This document shows positions 25,619 to 34,289 of a stretch of DNA of 52,321 nucleotides, one piece after another. The stretch is from contig CAZPMC010000012.1 of assembly GCA_964587755.1 (NCBI GenBank), forward strand, positions 1-52,321, in the 5' to 3' direction. The stretch is from CAZPMC01 sp964587755 (lineage in GTDB: Bacteria > Bacillota > Clostridia > Acetivibrionales > DTU013). Each line of letters starts with the position of its first letter. Position 1 is the first letter of the stretch. The position numbers were made by a program, and so were the translations under genes. Under the pieces are notes generated by a model. The model was not told the origin of the DNA, made no database searches, and worked only from the letters and a program-made list of their open reading frames with translations.

Positions 25619-27386
25619 ATTTGATGTTGATGAAGAACTGATAACGAAATTTGACGCGAGCCAGCTAAAAAGACTACTTGGCTATTTGAAGCCCTATACC
25701 GGGCAGGCTTTTATAACAGTCCTGCTTATGCTGACTGCAAGTCTCTTGGCGCTTTTAGGACCATATATCGTCAAGGTGGCAATGGATACAATGATACCAA
25801 ACGGCGATATTCTGGGACTTGCCATGCTTTCGCTGGTTTATTTGGGGACATTGGCAATTAATACGGTTTGTATGAAATACAGAATAAGAACCATGTCGAC
25901 TATTGGACAGAGTATTATCTACAACATCAGAAAGGATATATTTGTCCACATACAAAAGCTGCCCTTTTCATACTATGACAGCAGGCCACACGGAAAGATA
26001 CTTGTTCGGGTGGTCAACTATGTGAATTCCCTGAGTGACCTTCTTTCCAATGGAATTATAAACCTTATCACCGATGTGTTTACACTGGTGGCTATCGTTG
26101 GATTTATGCTGTTTTTAAATGTCAGACTGGCATTGATTTGCCTGATGGGGCTGCCTTTGCTCATAGCTGTGACAATGCTTATAAAAAATGCCCAGAGAAA
26201 GCGGTGGCAGCGGGTCAGCAGGAAACAGGCAAATATGAATGCATATATACATGAGAGCATTAACGGTATAAAGGTAACTCAGTCCTTTGCAAGAGAAAAG
26301 GAGAATTTGCAGTTATTTTTAGGACAGAGCAATGAATACAGGACTTCCTGGATGGCTGCAATCAGAGTGCACTTTTTGATGTGGCCCTTTATTGATATTA
26401 TTTCATCGGTCAGTATAGCAGCAGTTATTTTGGTCGGGGTAGACATGATTAGCAAGGGGACAGCTACGGTTGGTATAATTGTTGCATTTATAAACTATAT
26501 CAGGCGCTTTTGGGAGCCTGTCAGCAATTTAGGCAATTTTTACAATTCAATTATAAATGCAGTGGCCTATTTGGAGAGAATTTTTGAAACAATAGATGAG
26601 GACCCAATTGTAGACGACCTTCCAGGTGCGGTTGAAATGCCTCAGATAAAGGGAGCGGTTGAATTTAAAGATGTCTTATTCTCTTATGATGAAGGCGAGG
26701 TAGTTTTAAATAATGTCAGCTTCAAGGTGGAGCCGGGGGAAACAATTGCATTGGTGGGGCCTACGGGAGCAGGAAAATCAACGGTTGTGAACTTAATAAG
26801 CAGGTTTTACGATGTTGATTCGGGAAGCGTTGCGATTGACGGAATAGATGTAAGGGATGCGACACTCAAATCCCTGAGAAAGCAAATGGGCATCATGCTT
26901 CAGGACACATTTATCTTTTCGGGAACTATTATGGACAATATTAAATACAGCAGGCTTGATGCAACGGATGAAGAGGTCATGGCCGCTGCCAAAGCGGTAA
27001 GAGCTCATGAATTTATCTGTTCAATGCCCAAAGGCTACTGTACTGAGGTAAATGAGAGAGGTTCCAGGCTGTCTGTCGGGCAAAGACAGCTTATATCTTT
27101 TGCCAGGGCATTATTAGCTGACCCTGCAATACTCATTTTAGATGAGGCTACCTCAAGTATTGATACAAAAACAGAGATGGCGCTGCAGGAAGGTCTTCAG
27201 AGATTGCTTACGGGCCGTACGTCGTTTATTATTGCTCACAGGCTCTCAACTATTAAAAGGGCTGACAGAATCATGTACATAGAGGACGGTAAGATTGTTG
27301 AGACTGGCTCTCACGACGAACTAATGGCGAAAAACGGAGCATACAAAAAGCTGTACATGTCCCAGTACAGCCTTCTGGAAGCATAA
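25605..27386 (+). CDS. ABC exporter half-transporter, catalytic subunit
   Basis: The 593-residue partner has the same layout: six membrane helices (to about 325), Walker A GPTGAGKST, signature LSVGQRQLISFARAL and Walker B ILILDEATSSID, with an intact catalytic glutamate. Its signature is altered (LSVGQ instead of LSGGQ), which complements the first subunit: the canonical site pairs this Walker A/B with the first subunit's LSGGQ, and the other site is inactive. This strongly supports a heterodimer. It ends 24 bases before the convergent lipid kinase gene, and no clear terminator is visible. Confidence 0.92.
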   Translation: MARNKFDVDEELITKFDASQLKRLLGYLKPYTGQAFITVLLMLTASLLALLGPYIVKVAMDTMIPNGDILGLAMLSLVYLGTLAINTVCMKYRIRTMSTIGQSIIYNIRKDIFVHIQKLPFSYYDSRPHGKILVRVVNYVNSLSDLLSNGIINLITDVFTLVAIVGFMLFLNVRLALICLMGLPLLIAVTMLIKNAQRKRWQRVSRKQANMNAYIHESINGIKVTQSFAREKENLQLFLGQSNEYRTSWMAAIRVHFLMWPFIDIISSVSIAAVILVGVDMISKGTATVGIIVAFINYIRRFWEPVSNLGNFYNSIINAVAYLERIFETIDEDPIVDDLPGAVEMPQIKGAVEFKDVLFSYDEGEVVLNNVSFKVEPGETIALVGPTGAGKSTVVNLISRFYDVDSGSVAIDGIDVRDATLKSLRKQMGIMLQDTFIFSGTIMDNIKYSRLDATDEEVMAAAKAVRAHEFICSMPKGYCTEVNERGSRLSVGQRQLISFARALLADPAILILDEATSSIDTKTEMALQEGLQRLLTGRTSFIIAHRLSTIKRADRIMYIEDGKIVETGSHDELMAKNGAYKKLYMSQYSLLEA

Positions 27387-27410
27387 GCGCATTTGCCATG
27401 AGTTTCAGTT

Positions 27411-28301
27411 TCAGGACAGCTTCGGAAACACAAAGGAAAGACCCTTGGAGATAATTTCAAAGCAAGCTCTATCGGTAAGTAGGAGCTCACCGTCAATATT
27501 CATAGGAACAGGCTTGTCCACAATGATTTCTACCTTTTTACCGGAATAGAAGTGAACTTCCTTTAAGGTGCCGTGAAGACCCTTCATAAACCTGGGAAAG
27601 AGATTAAGTATTTTCAATCTTGATGTCTTATCCACATGGCATACCTCTAAAAGCCCGTCATCGGCTTTAGCTTTGGGCAGAGCCAGCATGCCGCCTCCAT
27701 AAAATCTTCCATTGCCAACAGCTACAAGAAGCGATTTGGCGGAGGACATAGTCGTACCGTCTACTTTAATTTCCATGTGATGGTTTTTACATGCAATAAC
27801 AGCGGCTAATATTCCAAGCACATAGGCAAACTCACCCGAAATAAAGGGAAGCTTCTTGAAGTGGCGGGTCTGATACACTACCTCTGCGTCGAAGCCGAGG
27901 GATGAGATATTAATACAATAGCTATTATTGACTTTCATGTAATCAATAGATTCTTCCGTTCCTTTGATAGTTGCTTCAGTAATATTCTCAGGAATATCGG
28001 GGCCGACGATGCTTCTTATGAAATCATTACCCGAACCGCAGGGGATAGCAGCCAGACTGTTTTTGCTGCCGGCCATTCCGTTTAGAACTTCGTTTAAAGT
28101 ACCGTCACCACCTACTGAATATATTCTCAACGGTACTGCATCATTATAGGCTGCTGCAATTTCTGTAGCATGACCAGGATGATCAGTAGTCACTATTTCA
28201 TATTCAAACCCGTTACTCTCACAGATTCTCTTAATATCTGGTATTTGCTCCGTTGTTTTGCCCTTGCCTGCCGCAGGGTTAACTATAAATAAGTGCTTCA
28301 T
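27411..28301 (-). CDS. Diacylglycerol-kinase-family lipid kinase (YegS/DgkB type)
   Basis: The 296-residue protein has the DAGK catalytic domain with NPAAGKG near the N-terminus, the ATP-binding motif SVGGDGTLNEVLNG (about residues 58-71) and CGSGNDFIR. The C-terminal beta-sandwich includes a late DGELL motif. It phosphorylates diacylglycerol or a similar lipid to recycle it into phospholipid synthesis; whether it is DgkB or a YegS-type enzyme cannot be told. The start is ATG with GGAGAAACC upstream. Confidence 0.88.
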   Translation of the reverse strand: MKHLFIVNPAAGKGKTTEQIPDIKRICESNGFEYEIVTTDHPGHATEIAAAYNDAVPLRIYSVGGDGTLNEVLNGMAGSKNSLAAIPCGSGNDFIRSIVGPDIPENITEATIKGTEESIDYMKVNNSYCINISSLGFDAEVVYQTRHFKKLPFISGEFAYVLGILAAVIACKNHHMEIKVDGTTMSSAKSLLVAVGNGRFYGGGMLALPKAKADDGLLEVCHVDKTSRLKILNLFPRFMKGLHGTLKEVHFYSGKKVEIIVDKPVPMNIDGELLLTDRACFEIISKGLSFVFPKLS

Positions 28302-28333
28302 GGTTTCTCCGCCTTTGTATAGATTTTATTTTA

Positions 28334-28342
28334 ATTATAGCA
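28334..28342 (-). promoter_or_regulatory. Extended -10 promoter of the lipid kinase gene
   Basis: On the minus strand TGCTATAAT (extended -10) lies about 35 bases upstream of the lipid kinase start and just after yabG. No convincing -35 was found. Confidence 0.4.
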
Positions 28343-28357
28343 ATATTAGTTTCAAAA

Positions 28358-29170
28358 TTAAACTACATAATGTCCTCTGGTTTTAATACCGCCGATACCT
28401 TTAAGGCCTGATTGTGTCAACTTAGCAACCTGGGCAGGCGATACATAAACCCTTGAGTCGGTAAGAGCTATTCTGTCGCCTACTTTTGCCGGGTCCAATG
28501 CGTGAATGAGTATTCTTCCCGGAGAGCTTGCAAAGTTAGCGCCGGCTTCCATTATACCTTCGTAGTAGGACTGGCAGGCTCCTGCAAATATGCACAGCTT
28601 ATTGAAGTCCGGTTCGTGTTTACGGGCTTCCCTTGTTGACTGTATGAAATACCGGGAGTGCCTGTAGCTGTCGGGGTTGTTTATGGAGACGGCGTTTTTC
28701 TTAATACCGTCATGGCCTGTGACAATTAAAATATCTGCCTTTGTTGCGGCTAAAAGCTGTCTGATACGTCCCGGCTGCTCGCTCTCTGGTATTACTCTTC
28801 CAAAGGCCTTTATTTTTGCATCGGCATAATATTTTTGGCACATTTCCATAAAGCTTTGGCTTGAGTCAACGTGAAGTATTGTACCTGCTTTTCCTCTTGC
28901 TTTTCCAAATAGATTAAATAGCGGTGTACTGCGGGACATATGGTGAACACCGGATATGGAGAGGGCTTTGTTTGTTTCTCTTAAGGCTTGGGCAGGATCC
29001 TTGGGTACCAGGTCATCTTCATATGAGTCTGCAACTATACGTACTGTGAGCCCTTTTAAAATATACGACCTTACCCCGTTGCTTCTGCGGACTATGCCGG
29101 TTATTTCGAAGTTTATATCGCCGCCGTAAGATTTTCTGGTGACAATGTCACCTACTTTTAAGATTGCCAT
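28358..29170 (-). CDS. yabG: Sporulation-specific protease YabG
   Basis: The 270-residue protein begins with the KOW-like segment MAILKVGDIVTRKSYGGDI and has the conserved VTGHDGIKKN and CIFAGACQSYYEGIMEAGANFASSPGR blocks of YabG (quoted in parts, with the Cys and His as likely catalytic residues). YabG is made in the mother cell late in sporulation and processes coat proteins; in clostridia it also acts on germination proteins. Its presence shows the organism is a spore former. The upstream hairpin and a SigK-like promoter are listed separately. Confidence 0.92.
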   Translation of the reverse strand: MAILKVGDIVTRKSYGGDINFEITGIVRRSNGVRSYILKGLTVRIVADSYEDDLVPKDPAQALRETNKALSISGVHHMSRSTPLFNLFGKARGKAGTILHVDSSQSFMEMCQKYYADAKIKAFGRVIPESEQPGRIRQLLAATKADILIVTGHDGIKKNAVSINNPDSYRHSRYFIQSTREARKHEPDFNKLCIFAGACQSYYEGIMEAGANFASSPGRILIHALDPAKVGDRIALTDSRVYVSPAQVAKLTQSGLKGIGGIKTRGHYVV

Positions 29171-29175
29171 AAAAC

Positions 29176-29222
29176 CATCCCTTCAAATCATGTAAATTGA
29201 TATTACATAATATGAAGGGATG
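29176..29222 (-). promoter_or_regulatory. Hairpin covering the yabG ribosome-binding site
   Basis: CATCCCTTCA (29176-29185) and TGAAGGGATG (29213-29222) form a 10-bp perfect stem, with an inner 6-bp stem ATGTAA/TTACAT. On the minus strand the arm next to yabG contains its ribosome site (GAAGGGATGG), so messages that include both arms would hide it. Confidence 0.65.
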
Positions 29223-29232
29223 TAACTTTTGT
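29207..29232 (-). promoter_or_regulatory. SigK-like promoter of yabG
   Basis: On the minus strand an AC dinucleotide, 16 bases, then CATATTAT fit the SigK pattern AC-N16-CATAnnnT. Transcription would start near 29199, after the upstream arm of the hairpin at 29213-29222. yabG is a known SigK gene in Bacillus, which supports the match, but the motif is short. Confidence 0.45.
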
Positions 29233-29240
29233 GAAAGTAC

Positions 29241-29792
29241 TTATTTTAGGTGTGAAAGGATTATCTCGGCTGTTTGCTTGGGTGTAATATTTGTGGTGTC
29301 AATAATAAGATCAAAGTTTTGGGGTTTTGAACAATCAACACCGTATTTTGTGATATACCTTAGATTTTCACTTTGTTTGCGCTCAATAAGTGCGGTTTTT
29401 GCCTCTTCAAGGTTTTCGTATGATTCCACAGCACCCCTGTTGTCCTTCAAAACTCTTTTGGCTGCAGCTTCAGGATTCACTGACAGGTAAACCTTAAATG
29501 AGTCGGGGACGAAGTGCCATGCCATTCTTGAGTCTAATATCATGTTTTCCCGGCGTTTTCCTATCAAGGTCAGTTCAGTATCAATTTCCTCGTCGATTTC
29601 CGGATGAGTCTCCATATAAATATTAAATTCATGAATACTCATATTGTACTTTTGGGCAAGGGAGCGCTGTATCTGACCTATCGAATATAGCTTAAAATTA
29701 AGAGTTTGGCTAAGATACCGGCATACGGTGGATTTCCCGCTGCCCAAATCTCCTGTAACGGATATTTTGATAATCTTGTCCGTTTGCTCCAT
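29241..29792 (-). CDS. Cytidylate-kinase-like nucleoside kinase
   Basis: I choose the ATG at 29792 (183 residues) because AAAGGAG lies just upstream; a longer reading from 29864 lacks a site. The protein has the P-loop SVTGDLGSGKST, the short-chain AAA-type kinase fold, a LILDSRMAWHFVPDSFKVYL-like region (quoted as LDSRMAWHF) and an RKQSEN lid segment. It belongs to the cytidylate-kinase-like group, which is shorter than true Cmk (about 220 residues), so the nucleotide substrate is uncertain. The gene is divergent from the rhomboid gene and lies upstream of yabG. Confidence 0.82.
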   Translation of the reverse strand: MEQTDKIIKISVTGDLGSGKSTVCRYLSQTLNFKLYSIGQIQRSLAQKYNMSIHEFNIYMETHPEIDEEIDTELTLIGKRRENMILDSRMAWHFVPDSFKVYLSVNPEAAAKRVLKDNRGAVESYENLEEAKTALIERKQSENLRYITKYGVDCSKPQNFDLIIDTTNITPKQTAEIILSHLK

Positions 29793-29834
29793 TAAAATTC
29801 TCCTTTGATTAAATCCTTTGTGCTTATTAAAAAG

Positions 29835-29863
29835 ATTATAACAATATAATGTGTTGTTTTCCA
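29835..29863 (-). promoter_or_regulatory. Promoter of the cytidylate-kinase-like gene
   Basis: On the minus strand TGGAAA and TATAAT are separated by 17 bases, about 43 bases before the chosen start codon. The position supports the shorter gene model, because the longer one would begin at 29864, upstream of this -10. Confidence 0.55.
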
Positions 29864-29914
29864 CTTATTAAACGATTTTTAGCTGGGCTGTCTTTATGGG
29901 AAGGCCGTTTTTGA

Positions 29915-29943
29915 TTGACTTAATAGCTTTGGGGGGATAATAT
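29915..29943 (+). promoter_or_regulatory. Promoter of the rhomboid-like gene
   Basis: TTGACT and TAATAT are separated by 17 bases and lie about 38 bases upstream of the start codon. Confidence 0.5.
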
Positions 29944-29980
29944 TATATATATAATACCATTTTAGGAGGGTTCGTATTTA

Positions 29981-30793
29981 ATGAGAAAGCGGTTTGGCAG
30001 ACAAGGCATTAGGAATTTAATGCTTTATGTGACTCTTTTAAATGGTATTGTATTTATATTTTCTTATATTGATCCTAAGGGGTTATTCTTAACGAAGCTT
30101 ATGCTGGTGCCTTCCCTTGTTTTAAAGGGTGAGATCTGGAGGCTTATTACATTCTTGTTTATTCCTCCGACTACTTCTCCCATGTGGGTTTTATTTACAC
30201 TATACTTTTATTATATGATAGGAACTACATTAGAAAATGAGTGGGGCTCTTATAAATTTACCATTTACTATATTGTAGGAGCTCTAGGAACCATTGCGGC
30301 AGCGTTTTTAACAGGCAGTATTTTTACAGGTGCGTATTTAAACCTGTCGCTGATATTTGCGTTTGCATATCTGTATCCCAACTTTCAACTGCTGATATTT
30401 TTCTTTATACCGGTTAAAATCAAGTACTTAGCGATTTTTTACGCCGTGACCCTTGTAATGTCATTCTGGGGAGCACCGGTTATTGGACTGATTACGGTAG
30501 GCAGCTCTGTGCTAAACTTCATACTGTTTTTCGGAAAGGATATAATCCTCGGGTTAAAGACAGGAAGGAAGTCATATTATAATCGGAGGAGCTTTGAGGC
30601 AAAGATTCCAAAGGATATAATAATGCATAGATGCAGTATTTGCGGCAGAACTGAGAGGGATGATAAAAGCCTTGAGTTCAGATACTGTGTAGACTGCGAC
30701 GGGGATTATGAGTACTGCATGGAGCATTTGTACACCCATGAGCACATAGAGAGCCGTGATAATACCGGCAGCAGTGACGGCACAAACATATAG
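29981..30793 (+). CDS. Rhomboid-like membrane protein lacking the catalytic serine, with a Cys/His tail
   Basis: The 270-residue protein has six or so membrane helices and rhomboid landmarks: GEIWRLITFLF, then YYMIGTTLENEWG at the place of the family's E-x-x-W-G motif. The GxSG motif expected around helix 4 is replaced by TGAYLNLS, so a serine protease activity is unlikely; it looks like a pseudoprotease (compare derlins and iRhoms). The soluble C-terminus has CSICGR, then CVDCDGDYEYCMEHLYTHEH, a likely zinc-binding cluster not typical of rhomboids. RBS is AGGAGGG. It stands alone in the plus orientation. A weak CTGTG/CACAG hairpin follows the stop at 30798-30814. Confidence 0.8.
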   Translation: MRKRFGRQGIRNLMLYVTLLNGIVFIFSYIDPKGLFLTKLMLVPSLVLKGEIWRLITFLFIPPTTSPMWVLFTLYFYYMIGTTLENEWGSYKFTIYYIVGALGTIAAAFLTGSIFTGAYLNLSLIFAFAYLYPNFQLLIFFFIPVKIKYLAIFYAVTLVMSFWGAPVIGLITVGSSVLNFILFFGKDIILGLKTGRKSYYNRRSFEAKIPKDIIMHRCSICGRTERDDKSLEFRYCVDCDGDYEYCMEHLYTHEHIESRDNTGSSDGTNI

Positions 30794-30829
30794 TCCTGTG
30801 TTTAAGTCACAGATTATATCAGTTTTTAG

Positions 30830-31978
30830 TTATATAAATTCTGCTGGCTTTTCTTTTATTAAACCAAATTCATAGAGAATAGCTTTTACTATGCGTTCGG
30901 AAGCATGTCCATCACCATAAGGATTGACGGCCTTTGCCATTTTGGAGTATTCCTTTTCGTCCTCAAGCAGCACCGATGCCATAGCTTTTATTTCATTACG
31001 GTTCACACCGGCAAGCTTGACTGTGCCGGCAGCCACAGCCTCCGGCCTTTCGGTTTCCTTTCTCAGCACCAGAACAGGCTTGCCCAGAGCGGGCGCTTCC
31101 TCCTGAAGACCGCCTGAATCTGTCATTATCATGTATGACCTGTCCATAAGATTGTGCATATCCTGTGTGTCGAGAGGATCTATAAGATGAACGCGGGGAT
31201 TTGAGCCAAGGATTCTTCCGGCTGTTTCCCTGACGAGTGGATTTAAATGGACTGCGTAAATGATAGCGACATCTTCATATTGGTTTGCAATATCACTTAA
31301 CGCAAGGCATATCTGCTCAAGGGGCTCCCCAAGATTTTCACGCCTGTGGGCTGTAACCGCAATTATCCTTTTGCCCCTGGTGTCTATTCTTCTTAATTCA
31401 TCGGACTGAAATTCATAGTCCTCTAAAACAGTGGTCTTCAAAGCGTCAATTACGGTGTTTCCCGTAACATATATTTTATCCTCCCGGACGCCTTCATTAA
31501 GCAGGTTTGTTTTATTTGCCGCCGTCGGCGAAAAATGAAGATCAGCCAATGCGCCTGTCAGCTTGCGGTTCATTTCCTCAGGGAATGGGGAATATTTATC
31601 AAAGGTTCGAAGACCTGCTTCCACGTGCCCGACAGGTATTTGCCGATAAAAGGCTGCAAGGGCCGATACAAAGCAGGTGGAGGTATCACCGTGGACCAGC
31701 ACCAGATCGGGTTTGTCATTGCCAAATATGGAAGAAAGCCCTTCCAGGGCTCTGGCGGTAATTTGCTCCAGGGTTTGCCTGTCCTGCATGATATTTAGGT
31801 CATGGTCAGGCTTTATATTAAATATGTCAAGCACCTGGTCAAGCATTTGGCGGTGCTGTGCGGTCACGGTTACAATTGTTTCGATTTCAGGGTATTTTTT
31901 AAGCTCCTTTACGAGAGGAGCCATTTTAACAGCGTCAGGTCTTGTTCCGAATATAGGCATTACTCTAAGTTTTTTCAT
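30830..31978 (-). CDS. mnaA: UDP-N-acetylglucosamine 2-epimerase
   Basis: MnaA (WecB) interconverts UDP-GlcNAc and UDP-ManNAc for teichoic acid or wall-polymer linkage units. The motifs are PIFGTRPDAVKMAPLVKEL, HVEAGLRT and SGGLQEEAPALGKPVLVLR. I choose the ATG at 31978 (382 residues), with GGAG 7 bases before it, instead of the reading from 32041, which lies inside tagO. The gene overlaps tagO by 14 bases and is the last of the nine-gene operon, an arrangement also seen upstream of atp operons in Bacillus. The wall polymer made is probably the anchor for the SLH proteins (inference). Confidence 0.93.
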   Translation of the reverse strand: MKKLRVMPIFGTRPDAVKMAPLVKELKKYPEIETIVTVTAQHRQMLDQVLDIFNIKPDHDLNIMQDRQTLEQITARALEGLSSIFGNDKPDLVLVHGDTSTCFVSALAAFYRQIPVGHVEAGLRTFDKYSPFPEEMNRKLTGALADLHFSPTAANKTNLLNEGVREDKIYVTGNTVIDALKTTVLEDYEFQSDELRRIDTRGKRIIAVTAHRRENLGEPLEQICLALSDIANQYEDVAIIYAVHLNPLVRETAGRILGSNPRVHLIDPLDTQDMHNLMDRSYMIMTDSGGLQEEAPALGKPVLVLRKETERPEAVAAGTVKLAGVNRNEIKAMASVLLEDEKEYSKMAKAVNPYGDGHASERIVKAILYEFGLIKEKPAEFI

Positions 31979-33131
31979 TTTTATACTCCGTTTTCGGTTT
32001 TTTATCAATAAGAGGCTTATCAGCAGTACCAGCCTTTTCATCTGAAGAAGATAAATTGCCTGGGTTGCTTATATCGCTCATGTATCTTGCCCCGCCGACA
32101 ATGAAAATAGATATTGCTATTAAAAGTACGATGGCGCTTAAAGCACCCCTGTCGGCAAGTACTATGGCGCAAAGCCCCAAAGCTCCACTGGCAGTGTACA
32201 TTATGACAACAGATTGTCTCTGGCTTAAGCCCATATCAATCAACCGATGGTGCAAATGTCCCCGGTCAGCCTCTGCAATAGGTTTTCCGGTCAGTATCCT
32301 TCTAACGATGGCAAACAGCGTGTCAAATAACGGAAGCCCCAGCACAAGCAAAGGAATTGCTATAGATATAGCCGCGTATGACTTTAATGTACCCTGGATG
32401 GATATGATACCCAGGGTAAAGCCGAGAAAGGCAGAGCCGGTCTCACCCATAAATACCTTTGCAGGGTTGAAGTTGAAGGGGAGAAAGCCCAGTGTGGAGC
32501 CTGCCAGTGCTGCAGTTGTAACGGCTGTATAGACGGCTGTAGCAGGGTCCAAATCTCCTCTTAGCATTGAAACAATGAACAATGAGAGAGAGGATATAGA
32601 TGCAACACCTGCAGCCAATCCATCGAGTCCATCCAAAAAGTTTATGGCATTTGTAATGCCTACTATCCAAAAAATAGTCAGAGGGTATGAAATAAAGGGG
32701 CTGAGCTCAATATATGGTGAAGAGCCAAATGGATTTGACAGTATGGTTATCCTTGAGCCGGAAATCAGCACAACAGAAATAGCGGCGGCAAGCTGAAAAG
32801 CCAGCTTGTGCCGGGCTTTTAGAGTGTAAATATCGTCAAGTACGCCAAGGAGCGTTATAATGGCGATGCCTGTAAGTAAGCCCAAAAGCTTCCTGTCGGC
32901 GACTAAGAGGTTCGTTGTTGTGATTAAATCAAAGCCCAGGGAAACAATAAATCCAATAATCATGGCAAGCCCGCCCATAAGAGGTATGGGTCTGGTATGC
33001 ATTCTTCTATCATCCTTTGGGATGTCAACAGCCCCAATCTTGTACGCCAGCTTTATAATAACCGGTGTCGCTGAAAAGGCCACTATGAAAGCGAGTCCAA
33101 ATGTAATCAGATACTCGTATATATTAGACAA
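31965..33131 (-). CDS. tagO: Undecaprenyl-phosphate GlcNAc-1-phosphate transferase
   Basis: The 388-residue membrane protein of the MraY/WecA/TagO family has about 11 helices and the conserved cytoplasmic motifs DDRRMHTRPIPLMGG, LGVLDDIYTLKARHK, NAINFLDGLDGLAAG and GHLHHRLIDMG. It attaches GlcNAc-1-phosphate to undecaprenyl phosphate, the first step of secondary wall-polymer synthesis, and mnaA is directly coupled to it. The C-terminal 40 residues are a charged tail. Confidence 0.92.
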   Translation of the reverse strand: MSNIYEYLITFGLAFIVAFSATPVIIKLAYKIGAVDIPKDDRRMHTRPIPLMGGLAMIIGFIVSLGFDLITTTNLLVADRKLLGLLTGIAIITLLGVLDDIYTLKARHKLAFQLAAAISVVLISGSRITILSNPFGSSPYIELSPFISYPLTIFWIVGITNAINFLDGLDGLAAGVASISSLSLFIVSMLRGDLDPATAVYTAVTTAALAGSTLGFLPFNFNPAKVFMGETGSAFLGFTLGIISIQGTLKSYAAISIAIPLLVLGLPLFDTLFAIVRRILTGKPIAEADRGHLHHRLIDMGLSQRQSVVIMYTASGALGLCAIVLADRGALSAIVLLIAISIFIVGGARYMSDISNPGNLSSSDEKAGTADKPLIDKKPKTEYKNEKT

Positions 33132-33152
33132 AACAACTACACCTTTCCGATC

Positions 33153-33593
33153 TTAATCAAATTTAACCACTCTAATACCAGCTTCCTTAAGCAAGTCCAT
33201 TGAAAGTTCATCCGGGTATTCTCCGGAGAAAACAATCTTTTTAATGCCTGCATTGATTATCATTTTAGCACATAAAATGCACGGCTGGTTTGTGACATAT
33301 AGAGTGCCGTCTTTTACGCTTGTTCCCGAATAGGCAGCCTGAACAATAGCATTTTGTTCAGCATGCATTCCCCTGCAAAGCTCATGGCGCTGTCCTGAGG
33401 GAATGTTCATCTGTTCTCTGAGGCATCCTACCTGCGAGCAATGACTGCAGCCTGTCGGGGCGCCGTTATAGCCGGTTGACAGTATGCGCTTGTCCTTGAC
33501 AATCAACGCACCTACCTGTCGTCTTAAACATGTAGATCTGGTTTTAATTAATTCTACAATCTGCATGAAATATTCATCCCATGACGGTCTCAT
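33153..33593 (-). CDS. comEB: dCMP deaminase family protein (ComEB type)
   Basis: The 146-residue protein has the zinc-dependent deaminase motifs HAEQNAIVQAA (His ligand and catalytic Glu) and QPCILCAKMIINAG (Cys ligands), plus an additional Cys-rich insertion CSHCSQVGCLREQ, as in dCMP deaminases that bind a second zinc. It converts dCMP to dUMP for thymidylate synthesis. It lies between upp and tagO in the operon. Whether it is regulated by dCTP/dTTP is not visible. Confidence 0.88.
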   Translation of the reverse strand: MRPSWDEYFMQIVELIKTRSTCLRRQVGALIVKDKRILSTGYNGAPTGCSHCSQVGCLREQMNIPSGQRHELCRGMHAEQNAIVQAAYSGTSVKDGTLYVTNQPCILCAKMIINAGIKKIVFSGEYPDELSMDLLKEAGIRVVKFD

Positions 33594-33640
33594 AGTACAC
33601 CCCCAAGAAACAGAATTCTTATTTCAGACGATAAACCCAT

Positions 33641-34270
33641 CTATTTTGTTCCAAAAAGTCTGTCGCCGGCATCGCCGAGACCCGGTACAATATAGCCATG
33701 GTCGTTTAGTGTCTCATCGACAGCAGCACAATATATGGAAACATCCGGATGGTCTTTGTTTATTCTTTCGATTCCAGCCGTTGCCGCAATCAGGCACATA
33801 AGCTTTATGTTTGTAACGCCTCTGTCCTTAATAAATTGAATTGCTGCCGATGCGGAGCCTCCTGTGGCAAGCATGGGATCAAGTACGACTATCTCCCTGT
33901 CAGCAGCATCAACCGGCAGCTTACAATAATATTCTACCGGCTCGAGGGTGTCGGGGTCGCGGTAAAGACCGATATGTCCTACCTTTGCCATTGGAAGAAG
34001 GCTGAGCATTCCGTCAACCATTCCAAGGCCTGCCCTTAGAATGGGCACTATCCCCAATTTTTTGCCTGAGAGCACCTTAGTTTTTGCTAAGGCGACAGGC
34101 GTCTCTATTTCAACTTCTTTTAACTGCATATCTCTTGTTACTTCATAGCCCATCAATATGGAAATCTCATTTACCAGTTCACGAAATTCTTTTGTAGTAG
34201 TGTTTTTATCCCTTAAAAGTGACACCTTGTGCTGAATTAAGGGATGATTAAAAACAAAAACATTTTTCAT
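33641..34270 (-). CDS. upp: Uracil phosphoribosyltransferase
   Basis: The 209-residue enzyme makes UMP from uracil and PRPP (pyrimidine salvage). It has the PRPP loop VVLDPMLATGGSAS, the N-terminal HPLIQHKVSLLRDK and the C-terminal uracil-binding VPGLGDAGDRLFGT. Length and motifs match the family exactly. It lies 19 bases after rpiB. Confidence 0.96.
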   Translation of the reverse strand: MKNVFVFNHPLIQHKVSLLRDKNTTTKEFRELVNEISILMGYEVTRDMQLKEVEIETPVALAKTKVLSGKKLGIVPILRAGLGMVDGMLSLLPMAKVGHIGLYRDPDTLEPVEYYCKLPVDAADREIVVLDPMLATGGSASAAIQFIKDRGVTNIKLMCLIAATAGIERINKDHPDVSIYCAAVDETLNDHGYIVPGLGDAGDRLFGTK

Positions 34271-34289
34271 TTAGGCACCTCCGGTTAAT

